A DNA stretch of 59,408 nucleotides. Source: Polaromonas sp. GTDB taxonomy: Bacteria; Pseudomonadota; Gammaproteobacteria; Burkholderiales; Burkholderiaceae_C. Numbering within the stretch: the first letter of the stretch is position 1; each line of letters begins with the position of its first letter. The DNA is taken from positions 1-59,408 of the forward strand of contig PNML01000007.1 in the NCBI GenBank assembly GCA_013823635.1, written 5' to 3'. The position numbers and the translations under genes were made by a program. The notes beneath the pieces are model-generated. The model did no database searches and was not told where the DNA came from. It saw nothing but the letters and a program-made list of their open reading frames with translations. This document shows positions 19,259 to 27,901 of the stretch, piece by piece.

Positions 19259-21709
19259 ATGAATGCCCCCGTTGACGTTTCCTTCTTCCACCGCGCCGCC
19301 AAGCCGCTGAACAGCTACCGCAAGTACTGGGCGGCCCGCTTCGGCACGGCCCCGTTTCTGCCCATGAGCCGGGCCGAAATGACCCAACTCGGCTGGGACA
19401 GCTGCGACATCGTGCTGGTCACGGGCGACGCCTACGTGGACCACCCCAGCTTTGGCATGGCCGTCATCGGGCGCATGCTGGAAAACCAGGGCTTTCGCGT
19501 GGGCATCATCGCCCAGCCCGACTGGACCAGCGCAGAGCCGTTCCGGGTGCTCGGCAAGCCCAACCTGTTCTGGGGCGTGACCGCCGGGAACATGGACAGC
19601 ATGATCAACCGCTACACGGCGGACCGCAAAATCCGCAGCGACGACGCCTACACCCCCGGCGACGTGGGTGGCAAGCGGCCCGACCGGGCCGCCATTGTGT
19701 ACAGCCAGCGCTGCCGCGAGGCGTTTTCTGACGTGCCCATTGTGCTGGGCGGCATTGAGGGCAGCCTGCGCCGCATTGCCCACTACGACTACTGGAGCGA
19801 CAAGGTGCGCCGCAGCATCGTGGTCGATGCCAAGTGCGACCTGCTGCTCTACGGCAACGCCGAGCGCGCCATTGTGGAAATTGCCCACCGCCTGGCGGCC
19901 CGCGAGCCGGTGCAGCGCATCACCGACGTGCGTGGCACCGCCTTTGTGCGCCGCCCCGACGACGAGACCGGCAAGGGCTGGTTCGAAATCACGTCCACCC
20001 AGGTCGATGAGCCGGGCCGTGTGGAAGCCCACATCAACCCCTACCAGACCACCAGCGAACAGGCGGCCCAGCAGGGCAGCACCTGTGCCAAGGAAGATCA
20101 ACAACCTGAAGCAAACAACTCAGCATCAGCAAGCGCTGAAGGCCAAAAAGATGCAAAAAATGGCGGGGCAACGCCCGCTGCAGGCATTCAGGGCGGTGTT
20201 CAGCCGTTGACCTTTGTGCCCAACCCGGCGCTCCAGGGCAAGGGAGTGAAGGTGCCGCCACGCGAGCGTTCGGTGATCCGCCTGCCCAGTTACGAACAGG
20301 TCAAAAGCGACCCCGTGCTGTATGCCCATGCCAACCGCGTGCTGCACCTCGAAACCAACCCCGGCAACGCCCGTGCGCTGGTGCAGGCCCACGGCGAAGG
20401 CCACACCGCCCGCGACGTGTGGGTCAACCCGCCACCCATTCCGCTGACCACCGCCGAAATGGACCTGGTGTTCGGCTTGCCCTACGCCCGCAGCCCGCAC
20501 CCCAGCTATGCCGACGAGAACGGCGGCCACGACGGTGCCACCAAGATCCCCGCCTGGGAAATGATCCGCTTCAGCGTCAACATCATGCGGGGTTGCTTCG
20601 GCGGTTGCACGTTTTGCTCCATCACCGAGCACGAAGGCCGCATCATCCAGAGCCGCTCGGAAGATTCGGTCATTCAGGAGATCGAAGACATCCGAGACAA
20701 GGTGAAGGGCTTCACCGGCACCATCTCCGACCTGGGCGGCCCCACGGCCAACATGTACCGCCTGGGCTGCCGCAGCCCCGAGATTGAGGCTGCCTGCCGC
20801 AAGCCCAGTTGTGTGTACCCCGGCATCTGCCAGAACCTCACCACCGACCACGGACCGCTCATCAAGATGTACCGCCGGGGCAGGGCGTTGAAGGGCATCA
20901 AGAAAATCCTGATCGGCTCCGGCCTGCGCTACGACCTGGCGGTGCAAAGCCCCGAGTACGTGAAGGAACTGGTGCAGCACCACGTGGGCGGCTACCTGAA
21001 GATTGCGCCCGAGCACACCGAAACCGGCCCGCTCACCAAAATGATGAAGCCCGGCATCGGCAGCTACGACAAATTCAAAAAAATGTTCGAGCAGTACAGC
21101 GAAGAGGCGGGCAAAAAGCAGTTCCTCGTCCCCTACTTCATCGCGGCCCACCCCGGCACCAGCGACGAGGACATGATGAACCTGGCCATCTGGCTGAAGA
21201 AAAACGGCTTCCGCGCCGACCAGGTGCAAACCTTCTACCCCAGCCCCATGGCCACGGCCACGGCCATGTACCACTCGGGGCGCAACCCGCTGCGCAAAAT
21301 CCACCGCCGTGCCGAGAGCGACGAAGAAACCGTGGACATCGTGCGCGGCGACAAACGCCGGCGTCTGCACAAGGCTTTTTTGCGCTACCACGACCCCAAC
21401 AACTGGCCGCTGCTGCGCGAGGCGCTCAAGACCATGGGCCGCGCCGACCTGATCGGCAATGGCAAACACCACCTCATTCCCACCTTCCAGCCACTGACCG
21501 ACGGGGGCTACCAGAGTGCGCGCAAGAAAAACAGCACGCCTGTGCCGGGCAAGCCTGGTGTGGCGGCTGGGAAGGGGGGCGTGCGCATGTCCGTGAAACA
21601 GCCGGTGAAGGGGCAACTGCTGACGCAGCACACGGGCCTGCCACCGCGCAGCCCCAACCTCAAGCCCGTCAAGCCCAATGGCGGGCGGACCACCCGCAAA
21701 ACCTCGTGA
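19259..21709 (+). CDS. YgiQ family radical SAM protein
   Basis: The 816-aa protein of the UPF0313/YgiQ family has no firmly established function. It has the N-terminal family region ([28 protein letters not shown]) and the 4Fe-4S motif [13 protein letters not shown] (Cys446, 450, 453). [21 protein letters not shown] and the long SAM barrel follow, then a basic Lys/Pro-rich tail ([17 protein letters not shown]). It is longer than E. coli YgiQ (about 740 aa). Part of the excess is a low-complexity stretch at about residues 277-320, where a copy of the dispersed AT-rich repeat is read in frame. Start ATG 19259 follows the family N-terminus. Confidence 0.9.
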   Translation: MNAPVDVSFFHRAAKPLNSYRKYWAARFGTAPFLPMSRAEMTQLGWDSCDIVLVTGDAYVDHPSFGMAVIGRMLENQGFRVGIIAQPDWTSAEPFRVLGKPNLFWGVTAGNMDSMINRYTADRKIRSDDAYTPGDVGGKRPDRAAIVYSQRCREAFSDVPIVLGGIEGSLRRIAHYDYWSDKVRRSIVVDAKCDLLLYGNAERAIVEIAHRLAAREPVQRITDVRGTAFVRRPDDETGKGWFEITSTQVDEPGRVEAHINPYQTTSEQAAQQGSTCAKEDQQPEANNSASASAEGQKDAKNGGATPAAGIQGGVQPLTFVPNPALQGKGVKVPPRERSVIRLPSYEQVKSDPVLYAHANRVLHLETNPGNARALVQAHGEGHTARDVWVNPPPIPLTTAEMDLVFGLPYARSPHPSYADENGGHDGATKIPAWEMIRFSVNIMRGCFGGCTFCSITEHEGRIIQSRSEDSVIQEIEDIRDKVKGFTGTISDLGGPTANMYRLGCRSPEIEAACRKPSCVYPGICQNLTTDHGPLIKMYRRGRALKGIKKILIGSGLRYDLAVQSPEYVKELVQHHVGGYLKIAPEHTETGPLTKMMKPGIGSYDKFKKMFEQYSEEAGKKQFLVPYFIAAHPGTSDEDMMNLAIWLKKNGFRADQVQTFYPSPMATATAMYHSGRNPLRKIHRRAESDEETVDIVRGDKRRRLHKAFLRYHDPNNWPLLREALKTMGRADLIGNGKHHLIPTFQPLTDGGYQSARKKNSTPVPGKPGVAAGKGGVRMSVKQPVKGQLLTQHTGLPPRSPNLKPVKPNGGRTTRKTS
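20109..20135 (+). repeat. TAGC-N20-AGCG dispersed element inside the ygiQ-like gene
   Basis: AAGCAAACAACTCAGC...CAAGCG, followed by CTGAAGGCCA, keeps the 27-nt architecture with the first T changed to A. It is translated without a stop as part of a hydrophilic Ala/Ser/Asn/Gln/Lys linker (about residues 284-301). It is a local AT-rich island in an otherwise GC-rich gene. Confidence 0.5.
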
Positions 21710-21711
21710 AA

Positions 21712-21750
21712 CAGCCCGAACCCGCCGGTGGCGTGTTCGGGCTGTTGGTG
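21712..21750 (+). terminator. Hairpin after the ygiQ-like gene
   Basis: CAGCCCGAAC (21712-21721) pairs with GTTCGGGCTG (21735-21744), a perfect 10-bp stem. The following T tract is weak, so termination may be partial. Confidence 0.5.
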
Positions 21751-21795
21751 GTTGTCTGCGGACCGGCCTGACTCAGGTGCGAGGTGGTGGCCGCC

Positions 21796-22224
21796 TCATT
21801 TGAGGAAGGTGGAGAGCCAGGCCACGATGGAGATGGCGATCACGATGCCCACACCAATGATGAAGTTGTACTGACGGCCCGCCTGCAGCTCTTCTTCTTC
21901 GGCCAGCTTTTCGGCCAGGCGCTGTTTGACAAATTCCGGATTGGGCACCAGCTTGCCGCGGCAGTAGGGGCACACGTTGGCCTCCGGCAGCACGTATTCC
22001 GCACAGTGCGGGCACTTGACATGGGTCAGGTCCATGTCGTGCGTCACGGTGTCCAGCGCTTCGGCCAGTGCCAAATCCTTGGACATCATCAGCACCGCAA
22101 AACCCAGCAGCGGTGAAATCACGACGGCGATCAGCGTCCAAGCCAGCGGACCGCGTCCCCGTTGTTTGGCCAGCAGGCCCACTGCCCCAGCAAACAGCAC
22201 CCAAAGCGCAATAAATGTTGTCAT
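21796..22224 (-). CDS. Zinc-ribbon membrane protein, hypothetical
   Basis: The 142-aa protein has two N-terminal hydrophobic segments (FIALWVLFAGAVGLLA and LAWTLIAVVISPLLGFAVL). A cytoplasmic part follows with a treble-cleft zinc ribbon (CPHCAEYVLPEANVCPYCRGKLV), then an acidic coiled-coil-like stretch (VKQRLAEKLAEEEE) and a final span (FIIGVGIVIAISIVAWL). Start ATG 22224 begins directly at the first span; the frame extends further upstream without protein-like character. No function is recognised. Confidence 0.8.
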   Translation of the reverse strand: MTTFIALWVLFAGAVGLLAKQRGRGPLAWTLIAVVISPLLGFAVLMMSKDLALAEALDTVTHDMDLTHVKCPHCAEYVLPEANVCPYCRGKLVPNPEFVKQRLAEKLAEEEELQAGRQYNFIIGVGIVIAISIVAWLSTFLK

Positions 22225-22336
22225 CCCATTCCCCGTTGATTTAACCGGTTGAGAATAGCCGGAAGACACGGCATTGAACAGGGTTTTGGTGTTGGCCAGC
22301 GCACCATCGTGGCAGAAATTGCGCAGCGGTGCGGGT

Positions 22337-23236
22337 TTAAGGCAACGTGTGCAGGGGCCAATCCTGTTCAATGGCCAGCTGCTGCAGTTGCTCTGCCGTG
22401 TGTTGGCCGAAAAAAGCCGCCAGTGCCCGCCGTGTGTCTGGCGCATGCATGTCCGGTGTGGCATGGGTGGCCAAACCGGCCGCCGCGCACAGCCTGTGTG
22501 CGAAATGGGGCTCCAGTGCGGCCACGGCCACACGCCCATCGCGACAGGCGTACACGCCATAGCCCGCGTGGGCACCGCCCACGTCACCATCGGGTTGTGT
22601 CAGGCCCCATTGCCGTGGCAAAGCCAGCCACGCAGCGGCATCACTCAGGGCCACTTCCCGCCATTGGCCCAGGCCGGTGGCGTGTCTCGACATCAGTGCC
22701 TGCAACACAGCTTCGGTGGTGGCCAGCGCACCACCCATGTCGGCATACAGGGTGGCGGGCAGGTTCAGTCCCTGGATGAGGTCGTTTTCAGCGAGGTAAG
22801 TCAGGTCGTGGCCAGGTTCTTCGGCCCGCGTGCCGGGGGCGCCGACGATGGTGACCACCACCAGCCGGGGGTGGGCCGCGTGCAGGCTGTCCCAGCCCAG
22901 CCCCAGTTTGGCCAGGGCGGAGGGACGAAAGGAGGTGATGAGCACGTCCGTGTGCGCCAGCGCGGTGTGCAAGGCCTGTTGGCCATCCGTGTGTTTCAAG
23001 TCCAGGGTCAGTCGCGTCAGGCCCTGGTGCAGGGCATGGTAGGCCTGTGGACTGTAGGTGGCCATGGGGTCGCCCCCTGGCGGTTCCACCTTGGTGCAAG
23101 CGGCCCCCATGGCGTGCAGACGCATGAGTGCCGCAGGACCCGGCAGGTTCAAGGCCAGGCTGAGCACTTGTACGCCCAGCAGGGGCTGGTGGCCCTGGGG
23201 GGCGGTGGACGTGTGTGGTGGGGTGGTGTTGGTCAT
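22337..23236 (-). CDS. CaiB/BaiF family CoA-transferase (racemase-like), short
   Basis: The 299-aa member of the class III CoA-transferase/alpha-methylacyl-CoA racemase family keeps the N-terminal LNLPGPAALMRLHAMGAACTKV and VEPPGGDP. It also has the LDLKHTDG region, SFRPSALAKLGLGW, and GHDLTYLAEND with the catalytic aspartate. It is about 60-100 residues shorter than typical family members, with the C-terminal small domain compressed, but it has no frameshift. The substrate is unknown. The gene is divergent from the acyltransferase gene, and its start lies about 90 bp from the Pho-box array. Confidence 0.82.
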   Translation of the reverse strand: MTNTTPPHTSTAPQGHQPLLGVQVLSLALNLPGPAALMRLHAMGAACTKVEPPGGDPMATYSPQAYHALHQGLTRLTLDLKHTDGQQALHTALAHTDVLITSFRPSALAKLGLGWDSLHAAHPRLVVVTIVGAPGTRAEEPGHDLTYLAENDLIQGLNLPATLYADMGGALATTEAVLQALMSRHATGLGQWREVALSDAAAWLALPRQWGLTQPDGDVGGAHAGYGVYACRDGRVAVAALEPHFAHRLCAAAGLATHATPDMHAPDTRRALAAFFGQHTAEQLQQLAIEQDWPLHTLP

Positions 23237-23328
23237 GGGTTGAGGGGACTGTCAATGGGGCAGACAGACCCATTATGCGGATGGGCAGTGGAAGCGGCGC
23301 GTCCCTGCCACGAACCTGGGGGCACGTG

Positions 23329-23384
23329 TTGTCACGGATGTTTCACGGTTTCGCCACAAGGTCGACATGTGCGGTTTTCAGAAT
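23329..23384 (+). promoter_or_regulatory. Predicted Pho box and -10 upstream of the olsB-like gene
   Basis: Four units are phased at exactly 11 bp: GTCAC (23331), TTCAC (23342), GCCAC (23353) and GACAT (23364, weakest). They are followed after 10 bp by CAGAAT (23379-23384). The layout matches the arrays at ppk and pstS and the CTGTCAT-type direct repeats bound by PhoB. PhoB control is predicted, not shown. Confidence 0.6.
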
Positions 23385-23456
23385 GCAGGCCAGCCCCGTT
23401 CGCGGTCATGTGTCTCGGGTGGGGCGCGCCACCCACACCGCTGATTGGAGTCTCCC

Positions 23457-24344
23457 ATGAAAGAACTGCCCACCCCCACCATCGACCTGTCGCCCATCTC
23501 GCTGCCCAGGGGGTCGCTTCACCCAGGCTCCTCTGCGATGGGTGCACCGACCCCTTCGGCGTTGGTGGAGTCCAGGGCGCTGGCCGTGGGCGCTGCGCCT
23601 GCGTCACAGGGTCCTGTGGTGACCTGGGCCCGCCACCTGGACGAGGTCCGCGAAGCACAGCGGCTGAGGTACCAGGTTTTTGCTGAGGAAATGGGGGCGG
23701 TTCTGCCCAAAACCGTGCCGGGGCACGACGTGGACCTGTTCGACGACTTTTGTGAACACCTGCTGGTGCGCGATGGCGCCACCGGGCAAGTCATTGGCAC
23801 CTACCGCGTGCTCACGCCCACACAGGCCAAACGGGTGGGCAGCTTTTACAGCGACACCGAATTTGACCTGACCCGCCTGCGCACCCTGCGCGACCGCATG
23901 GTGGAGCTGGGCCGCAGCTGTGTGCACCGTGATCACCGCACGGGCGGCGTCATCATGGCGCTGTGGGGGGCGTTGGCAGACTTCATGGTCCGCAACCAGC
24001 TCGACACCATGATCGGCTGCGCCAGCATTCCCATGCAGCACCAGGGTGCCCACGGGGTGGTGGGTGGCGGACACGCGGCGGCCAGCATCTGGCACAAGCT
24101 CAAGGACACGCATTTGGCCTCGGTGGAGTTCCATGTGCGCCCCCGGCTGCCGCTGCCGGTGGACCGGCTGGACACCACGCTGGACGTGGAGCCGCCCGCC
24201 CTCATCAAGGGCTACCTGCGCCTGGGGGCCAAAATTCTCGGCGCCCCGGCCTGGGACCCCGACTTCAATTCGGCTGACCTGCCCATGATCATGCGCATCG
24301 CCGATCTGCACCCCCGCTACCGCAAGCATTTCCTGGGCGTTTGA
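23457..24344 (+). CDS. OlsB-like GNAT N-acyltransferase (predicted lyso-lipid synthase)
   Basis: The 295-aa protein belongs to the ornithine-lipid acyltransferase/hemolysin-like GNAT family. After about 45 low-complexity residues come REAQRLRYQVFAEEMGA, DLFDDFCEHLLVRD, VIGTYRVL, SFYSDTEFDL, VELGRSCVHRDHRTGG and GCASIPM, the usual OlsB landmarks. Characterised members transfer a 3-hydroxyacyl chain from ACP to the alpha-amino group of ornithine. The amino acid used here is not known, and no OlsA partner is in view. The gene leads a pair with a glycosyltransferase and has a predicted Pho box, so phosphate-limited synthesis of a phosphorus-free lipid is likely (inference). Confidence 0.8.
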   Translation: MKELPTPTIDLSPISLPRGSLHPGSSAMGAPTPSALVESRALAVGAAPASQGPVVTWARHLDEVREAQRLRYQVFAEEMGAVLPKTVPGHDVDLFDDFCEHLLVRDGATGQVIGTYRVLTPTQAKRVGSFYSDTEFDLTRLRTLRDRMVELGRSCVHRDHRTGGVIMALWGALADFMVRNQLDTMIGCASIPMQHQGAHGVVGGGHAAASIWHKLKDTHLASVEFHVRPRLPLPVDRLDTTLDVEPPALIKGYLRLGAKILGAPAWDPDFNSADLPMIMRIADLHPRYRKHFLGV

Positions 24345-24400
24345 GTGGCTTCGGTGCTGACGTGCACCGCCAAAGAACCGGCAAGGTCGGAGGAGACATC

Positions 24401-25459
24401 ATGAAAATAGCGTTGGTCACGGATGCGTGGCTGCCCCACGTCAATGGCGTGGTCACGACGTTGGTGGACTTGGTCAAGGAACTTGGCAAACAAGGGCATG
24501 AGGTGGACGTGATCCACCCCGGCCGCTTCAACGCCCGCCCCGGGCCCTGGCAAATGGGTCTGGACCTGGCCCGTTGGCCCTACCGGACCATGACGGAGTT
24601 GCTGCGTCGCAGCCGCCCCCAGGCCATCCACCTGGCCACGGAAGGGCCTTTGGGCTGGGCCGCACGGCGCCATTGCCTGAGGCACAAGCTGCCGTTCACC
24701 ACCGCCTTTCATGCCAAGTTGCCTGAAATGCTGCAGGCCAATGTGCGCCTGCCGTTGTCCATTGGGTACGCCTGGTTGCGCTGGTTCCACCGGCCATCGG
24801 CTGGGCTCATGGTGCCCACGCAAAGCGTCATGCGCATGCTGGAAGCCAGGGGTTTTCGGCGGGTGCGCGCCTGGACCCACGGGGTGGATACCCGGCTGTT
24901 TGGCTACGAGCCACAGCCCGTGCCCAGCCGGTTGTTGGGCAACCTGCCCAGGCCAGTGGCCCTGTACGCCGGGCGCATTGCCGCCGAAAAACGCCTGGAG
25001 GATTTTTTGGCCATGGATTTGCCTGGCAGCAAGGTGGTGTGTGGCACCGGCCCTTTGGAGGCGACCCTGCGCGACCGCTACCCGGAGGTGCACTGGATGG
25101 GCGCCTTGCAGCGAACCGAGCTGGCCAGTGTGTACGCCAGCGCGGATGTGTTCGTGTTCCCCAGTCAAACCGAAACCTTCGGTCACGCCCTGCTCGAGTC
25201 CATGGCCTGTGGCACCCCTGTGGCCTGCTACCCGGTGGGCGGCCCCACGGAAATACTGGGCAATGGCCTGGGTGGTGCCATGGCACATGATTTGCACGAC
25301 GCCGTTCTGCGCGCCCTGACCTTGCCGCGGCATGCGGCCCGCCTGCGGGCGCTGCAGTTTGACTGGGGCCGGTCGGTGCAACAGTTTGTGGGCCACCTGG
25401 TTCAAATTGATGGGCCAACACACGTCGGCACACCAGCACTCAAAGGCGTGTTGGTGTGA
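24401..25459 (+). CDS. GT4-type glycosyltransferase
   Basis: The 352-aa GT-B enzyme has the N-terminal MKIALVTDAWLPHVNGVVTT and HPGRF typical of the mannosyl-/sulfoquinovosyl-transferase-like branch. The C-terminal domain has YAGRIAAEKRLEDFL and the donor-binding E-x7-E in TETFGHALLESMACGTPV, then YPVGGPTEIL. Start ATG 24401 has GGAGGA upstream. It lies 56 nt after the OlsB-like gene and before ppk, inside the phosphate region. A likely role is glycosylating diacylglycerol or another lipid when phosphate is scarce. The relatives' donor is usually GDP-mannose or a UDP-sugar; the substrate here is inferred only. Confidence 0.85.
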   Translation: MKIALVTDAWLPHVNGVVTTLVDLVKELGKQGHEVDVIHPGRFNARPGPWQMGLDLARWPYRTMTELLRRSRPQAIHLATEGPLGWAARRHCLRHKLPFTTAFHAKLPEMLQANVRLPLSIGYAWLRWFHRPSAGLMVPTQSVMRMLEARGFRRVRAWTHGVDTRLFGYEPQPVPSRLLGNLPRPVALYAGRIAAEKRLEDFLAMDLPGSKVVCGTGPLEATLRDRYPEVHWMGALQRTELASVYASADVFVFPSQTETFGHALLESMACGTPVACYPVGGPTEILGNGLGGAMAHDLHDAVLRALTLPRHAARLRALQFDWGRSVQQFVGHLVQIDGPTHVGTPALKGVLV

Positions 25460-25463
25460 CAAA

Positions 25464-25519
25464 TTGTCCCTGGTCGGGCACCAAACGGTCACGGTTTGGT
25501 CACAACACGCGCCAATAAT
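25464..25519 (+). promoter_or_regulatory. Predicted Pho box and -10 upstream of ppk
   Basis: Units every 11 bp: GTCCC (25466), GGCAC (25477), GTCAC (25488) and GTCAC (25499). AATAAT (25514-25519) follows after exactly 10 bp. The last two units are the strongest. It lies about 50 bp before the ppk start. Confidence 0.65.
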
Positions 25520-25571
25520 GACGAAATGGTGACGGCGTCACCCACCACCACATCAGGGTCAGCACACACTC

Positions 25572-27896
25572 ATGTCCATGGATTCCAACTCAAATGCCCT
25601 CCCGAGTGCCCCACACGCCCAGGCGGTTTCCGCGCTGAACGGAACCACCAGCGAAGGCGTGGGGGACGCCCCAGCCACCCCATCCCGCTCGCCAGGGGCC
25701 ACAAGGAAACTGTCCAACGGCACACCGTCGCGGGCCAAGCGCACAGGTTCCACCAAAGCGGTCAAGGCGGCCAGGGCCAAGCAGGGCACCCGCGGCAACC
25801 CCCTGCCGGCTTTACCCACGGCGGCCCGGTTTCAGCTGCTGGACCGTGACCAAAGCATCCTGTCGTTTGGAGAGCGGGTGCTGGATTGGGCGCGCCGACC
25901 CGACGTGCCGCTGCTGGAGCGGGTGCGCTACGTGTGCATCGTGTCCTCCAACCTCGATGAATTTTTCGAGGTGCGGGCCGCCGCCCACATGTCGGCCCAG
26001 CTCAGCGGCGACAAAAAGGGGGCTTACACCGATGCCTCCTTTGCCGCCCTCGCCGAACGCACCCACGCCCTGGTGGACGAGCAGTACCGCATTTACAACC
26101 AGGAGTTGCTGCCCGCGCTGGAAAAGCGTGGCATCAAGGTGTTGTCGCACAGCGAGCGCAATGCCAACCAGCGCCGCTGGGTGCGCGAGTATTTCCTGCG
26201 CGAAGTCCAGCCGCTGCTGGTGCCGGTGGGGCTGGACCCTGCGCACCCGTTTCCCCAGGTGGCCAACAAGACCCTGACCTTCATCGTGCGGCTGACCGGG
26301 CGCGACGCCTTTGGCCGCGAGAACGAGGTGGCCATCGTCAAGGTGCCGCGTTTCCTGCCGCGGTTTTTGCAGATTCCGGCACCCCGCGGCTCCAAGCAGC
26401 AGCACTTTGTGTCCATCTCCAGCCTGATCCGCACGCACCTGGTGGACCTGTTTCCCGGCCGCCAGGTGACGGAGTTTTCGCAGTTCCGCGTCACCCGCCA
26501 CTCGGACCTGGCGGTGGATGAGGACGAGGTCAAGAACCTGCGCACCGCGTTGCGCAAAGGCTTGCAGCACCGCCACTACGGCCAGGCGGTGCGCCTGGAG
26601 GTGTCGGCCGGGTGCTCCGACTTCCTGTCCGACTTCCTGCTGCAGCAGTTTGGCCTGCCGCTGCCGGCGCTCTACCGGGTGCCAGGGCCCGTCAACCTCG
26701 TGCGGCTGAACCAGCTGATTGACCTGGTGGACGCCCCGTCCATGCGGTTTGAACACCATGCCGCGGGTTGGCCGGTGCAACTCACGCCGGGGCAGTCGTT
26801 TTTCGAGCGGCTGCAGCAGGGCGATGTGCTGATTCACCAACCCTACGAAGCCTTTGATGCCGTGTTGGCTTTTTTGCGCGAGGCGGTCGAAGACCCCAAT
26901 GTGCTGGCCATCAAGCAGACCATTTATCGCACGGGTGCCCGCTCCGAGTTGATGGACCTGCTGCGTGAGGCCGTGCGCCGGGGCAAGGAGGTGACCGCCG
27001 TGGTGGAGCTGAAGGCCCGCTTTGACGAAGAGGCCAACATCAACTACGCCGAGCGGCTGGAGTCGGTGGGGGCCCAGGTGGTGTACGGCGTGGTCGGTCT
27101 GAAGACACACGCCAAGATGATGCTCATCACCCGGCGTGAGCAGGGCAGGCTGGTGCGCTATGCCCACCTGTCCACCGGCAACTACAACCCCGGCACTGCC
27201 CGGTTGTACACCGATGTCAGCCACCTGACCGCTGACGAAACCCTCACCGCCGATGTGGAGCACCTGTTCCTGCACCTGGCCAGCCAGAACCGCTTGCCCC
27301 GTCTGAACAAGGCCTTGACGGCCCCGTTTCACCTGCACAAGGCCATGCTGGAGCGCATGGAGGCCGCCGCTCGGGCGGCCTTGGCGGGACAACGTGCCCG
27401 CATCGTGCTGAAAATGAACGCACTGACCGATGAGGTGCTGGTGCGCGCCCTGGCCCATGCCTCGCAGTGCGGGGTGCAGGTGGACGTGATTGTCCGGGGC
27501 GCCTGCATACTGCCACCTGGCCTGCCGGGGGTGAGTGAGAACATCCGCATCCGCTCGGTCATCGGGCGCTTCTTGGAGCATTCGCGGGTGTTTCACTTCC
27601 AGATCGGGGACGAAGACCAGCTGTGGCTGTCCAGCGCCGACTGGATGAACCGCAACATGCTGCGCCGGGTGGAGCTGGCCTGGCCGGTGACCGACCCGCA
27701 CCTGAAGCAGCGCGTGATCCACGAGTGCCTGGACATGTACCTGGCCGACACCCGCGATGCGTGGTTGCTGCAGTCCGATGGCAGCTACCAGCGGGTGGTA
27801 CCCGACAGCGTCACCAAAGGCAAAGGCAAGGGCAAACCCGCTGCCGGTGTGGCTGCGCAAGCCACCCTGATGACCCGCTACGGGCGCAAAGGTTGA
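25572..27896 (+). CDS. ppk: Polyphosphate kinase 1
   Basis: Makes polyphosphate from ATP reversibly through a phosphohistidine. The 774-aa product starts with about 75 basic, low-complexity residues absent from E. coli PPK. The N domain (QSILSFGERVLDWA, RVRYVCIVSSNLDEFFEVR) and the head domain follow. Two phospholipase-D-like catalytic domains have the autophosphorylated His513 in GLKTHAKMMLITRRE, then HLSTGNYNPGTARLYTD and HSRVFHFQIGDEDQLWLSSADW. Start ATG 25572; ATG 25578 is two codons inside. A Pho-box array lies upstream, and sixA follows by 5 nt. Confidence 0.95.
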   Translation: MSMDSNSNALPSAPHAQAVSALNGTTSEGVGDAPATPSRSPGATRKLSNGTPSRAKRTGSTKAVKAARAKQGTRGNPLPALPTAARFQLLDRDQSILSFGERVLDWARRPDVPLLERVRYVCIVSSNLDEFFEVRAAAHMSAQLSGDKKGAYTDASFAALAERTHALVDEQYRIYNQELLPALEKRGIKVLSHSERNANQRRWVREYFLREVQPLLVPVGLDPAHPFPQVANKTLTFIVRLTGRDAFGRENEVAIVKVPRFLPRFLQIPAPRGSKQQHFVSISSLIRTHLVDLFPGRQVTEFSQFRVTRHSDLAVDEDEVKNLRTALRKGLQHRHYGQAVRLEVSAGCSDFLSDFLLQQFGLPLPALYRVPGPVNLVRLNQLIDLVDAPSMRFEHHAAGWPVQLTPGQSFFERLQQGDVLIHQPYEAFDAVLAFLREAVEDPNVLAIKQTIYRTGARSELMDLLREAVRRGKEVTAVVELKARFDEEANINYAERLESVGAQVVYGVVGLKTHAKMMLITRREQGRLVRYAHLSTGNYNPGTARLYTDVSHLTADETLTADVEHLFLHLASQNRLPRLNKALTAPFHLHKAMLERMEAAARAALAGQRARIVLKMNALTDEVLVRALAHASQCGVQVDVIVRGACILPPGLPGVSENIRIRSVIGRFLEHSRVFHFQIGDEDQLWLSSADWMNRNMLRRVELAWPVTDPHLKQRVIHECLDMYLADTRDAWLLQSDGSYQRVVPDSVTKGKGKGKPAAGVAAQATLMTRYGRKG

Positions 27897-27901
27897 AGGG
27901 C

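Noticed and set aside
22337..23236. Short CoA-transferase as a pseudogene
   Set aside because: Although shorter than usual, the frame is intact, the catalytic aspartate motif is kept and codon use is normal, so it is called as a gene.
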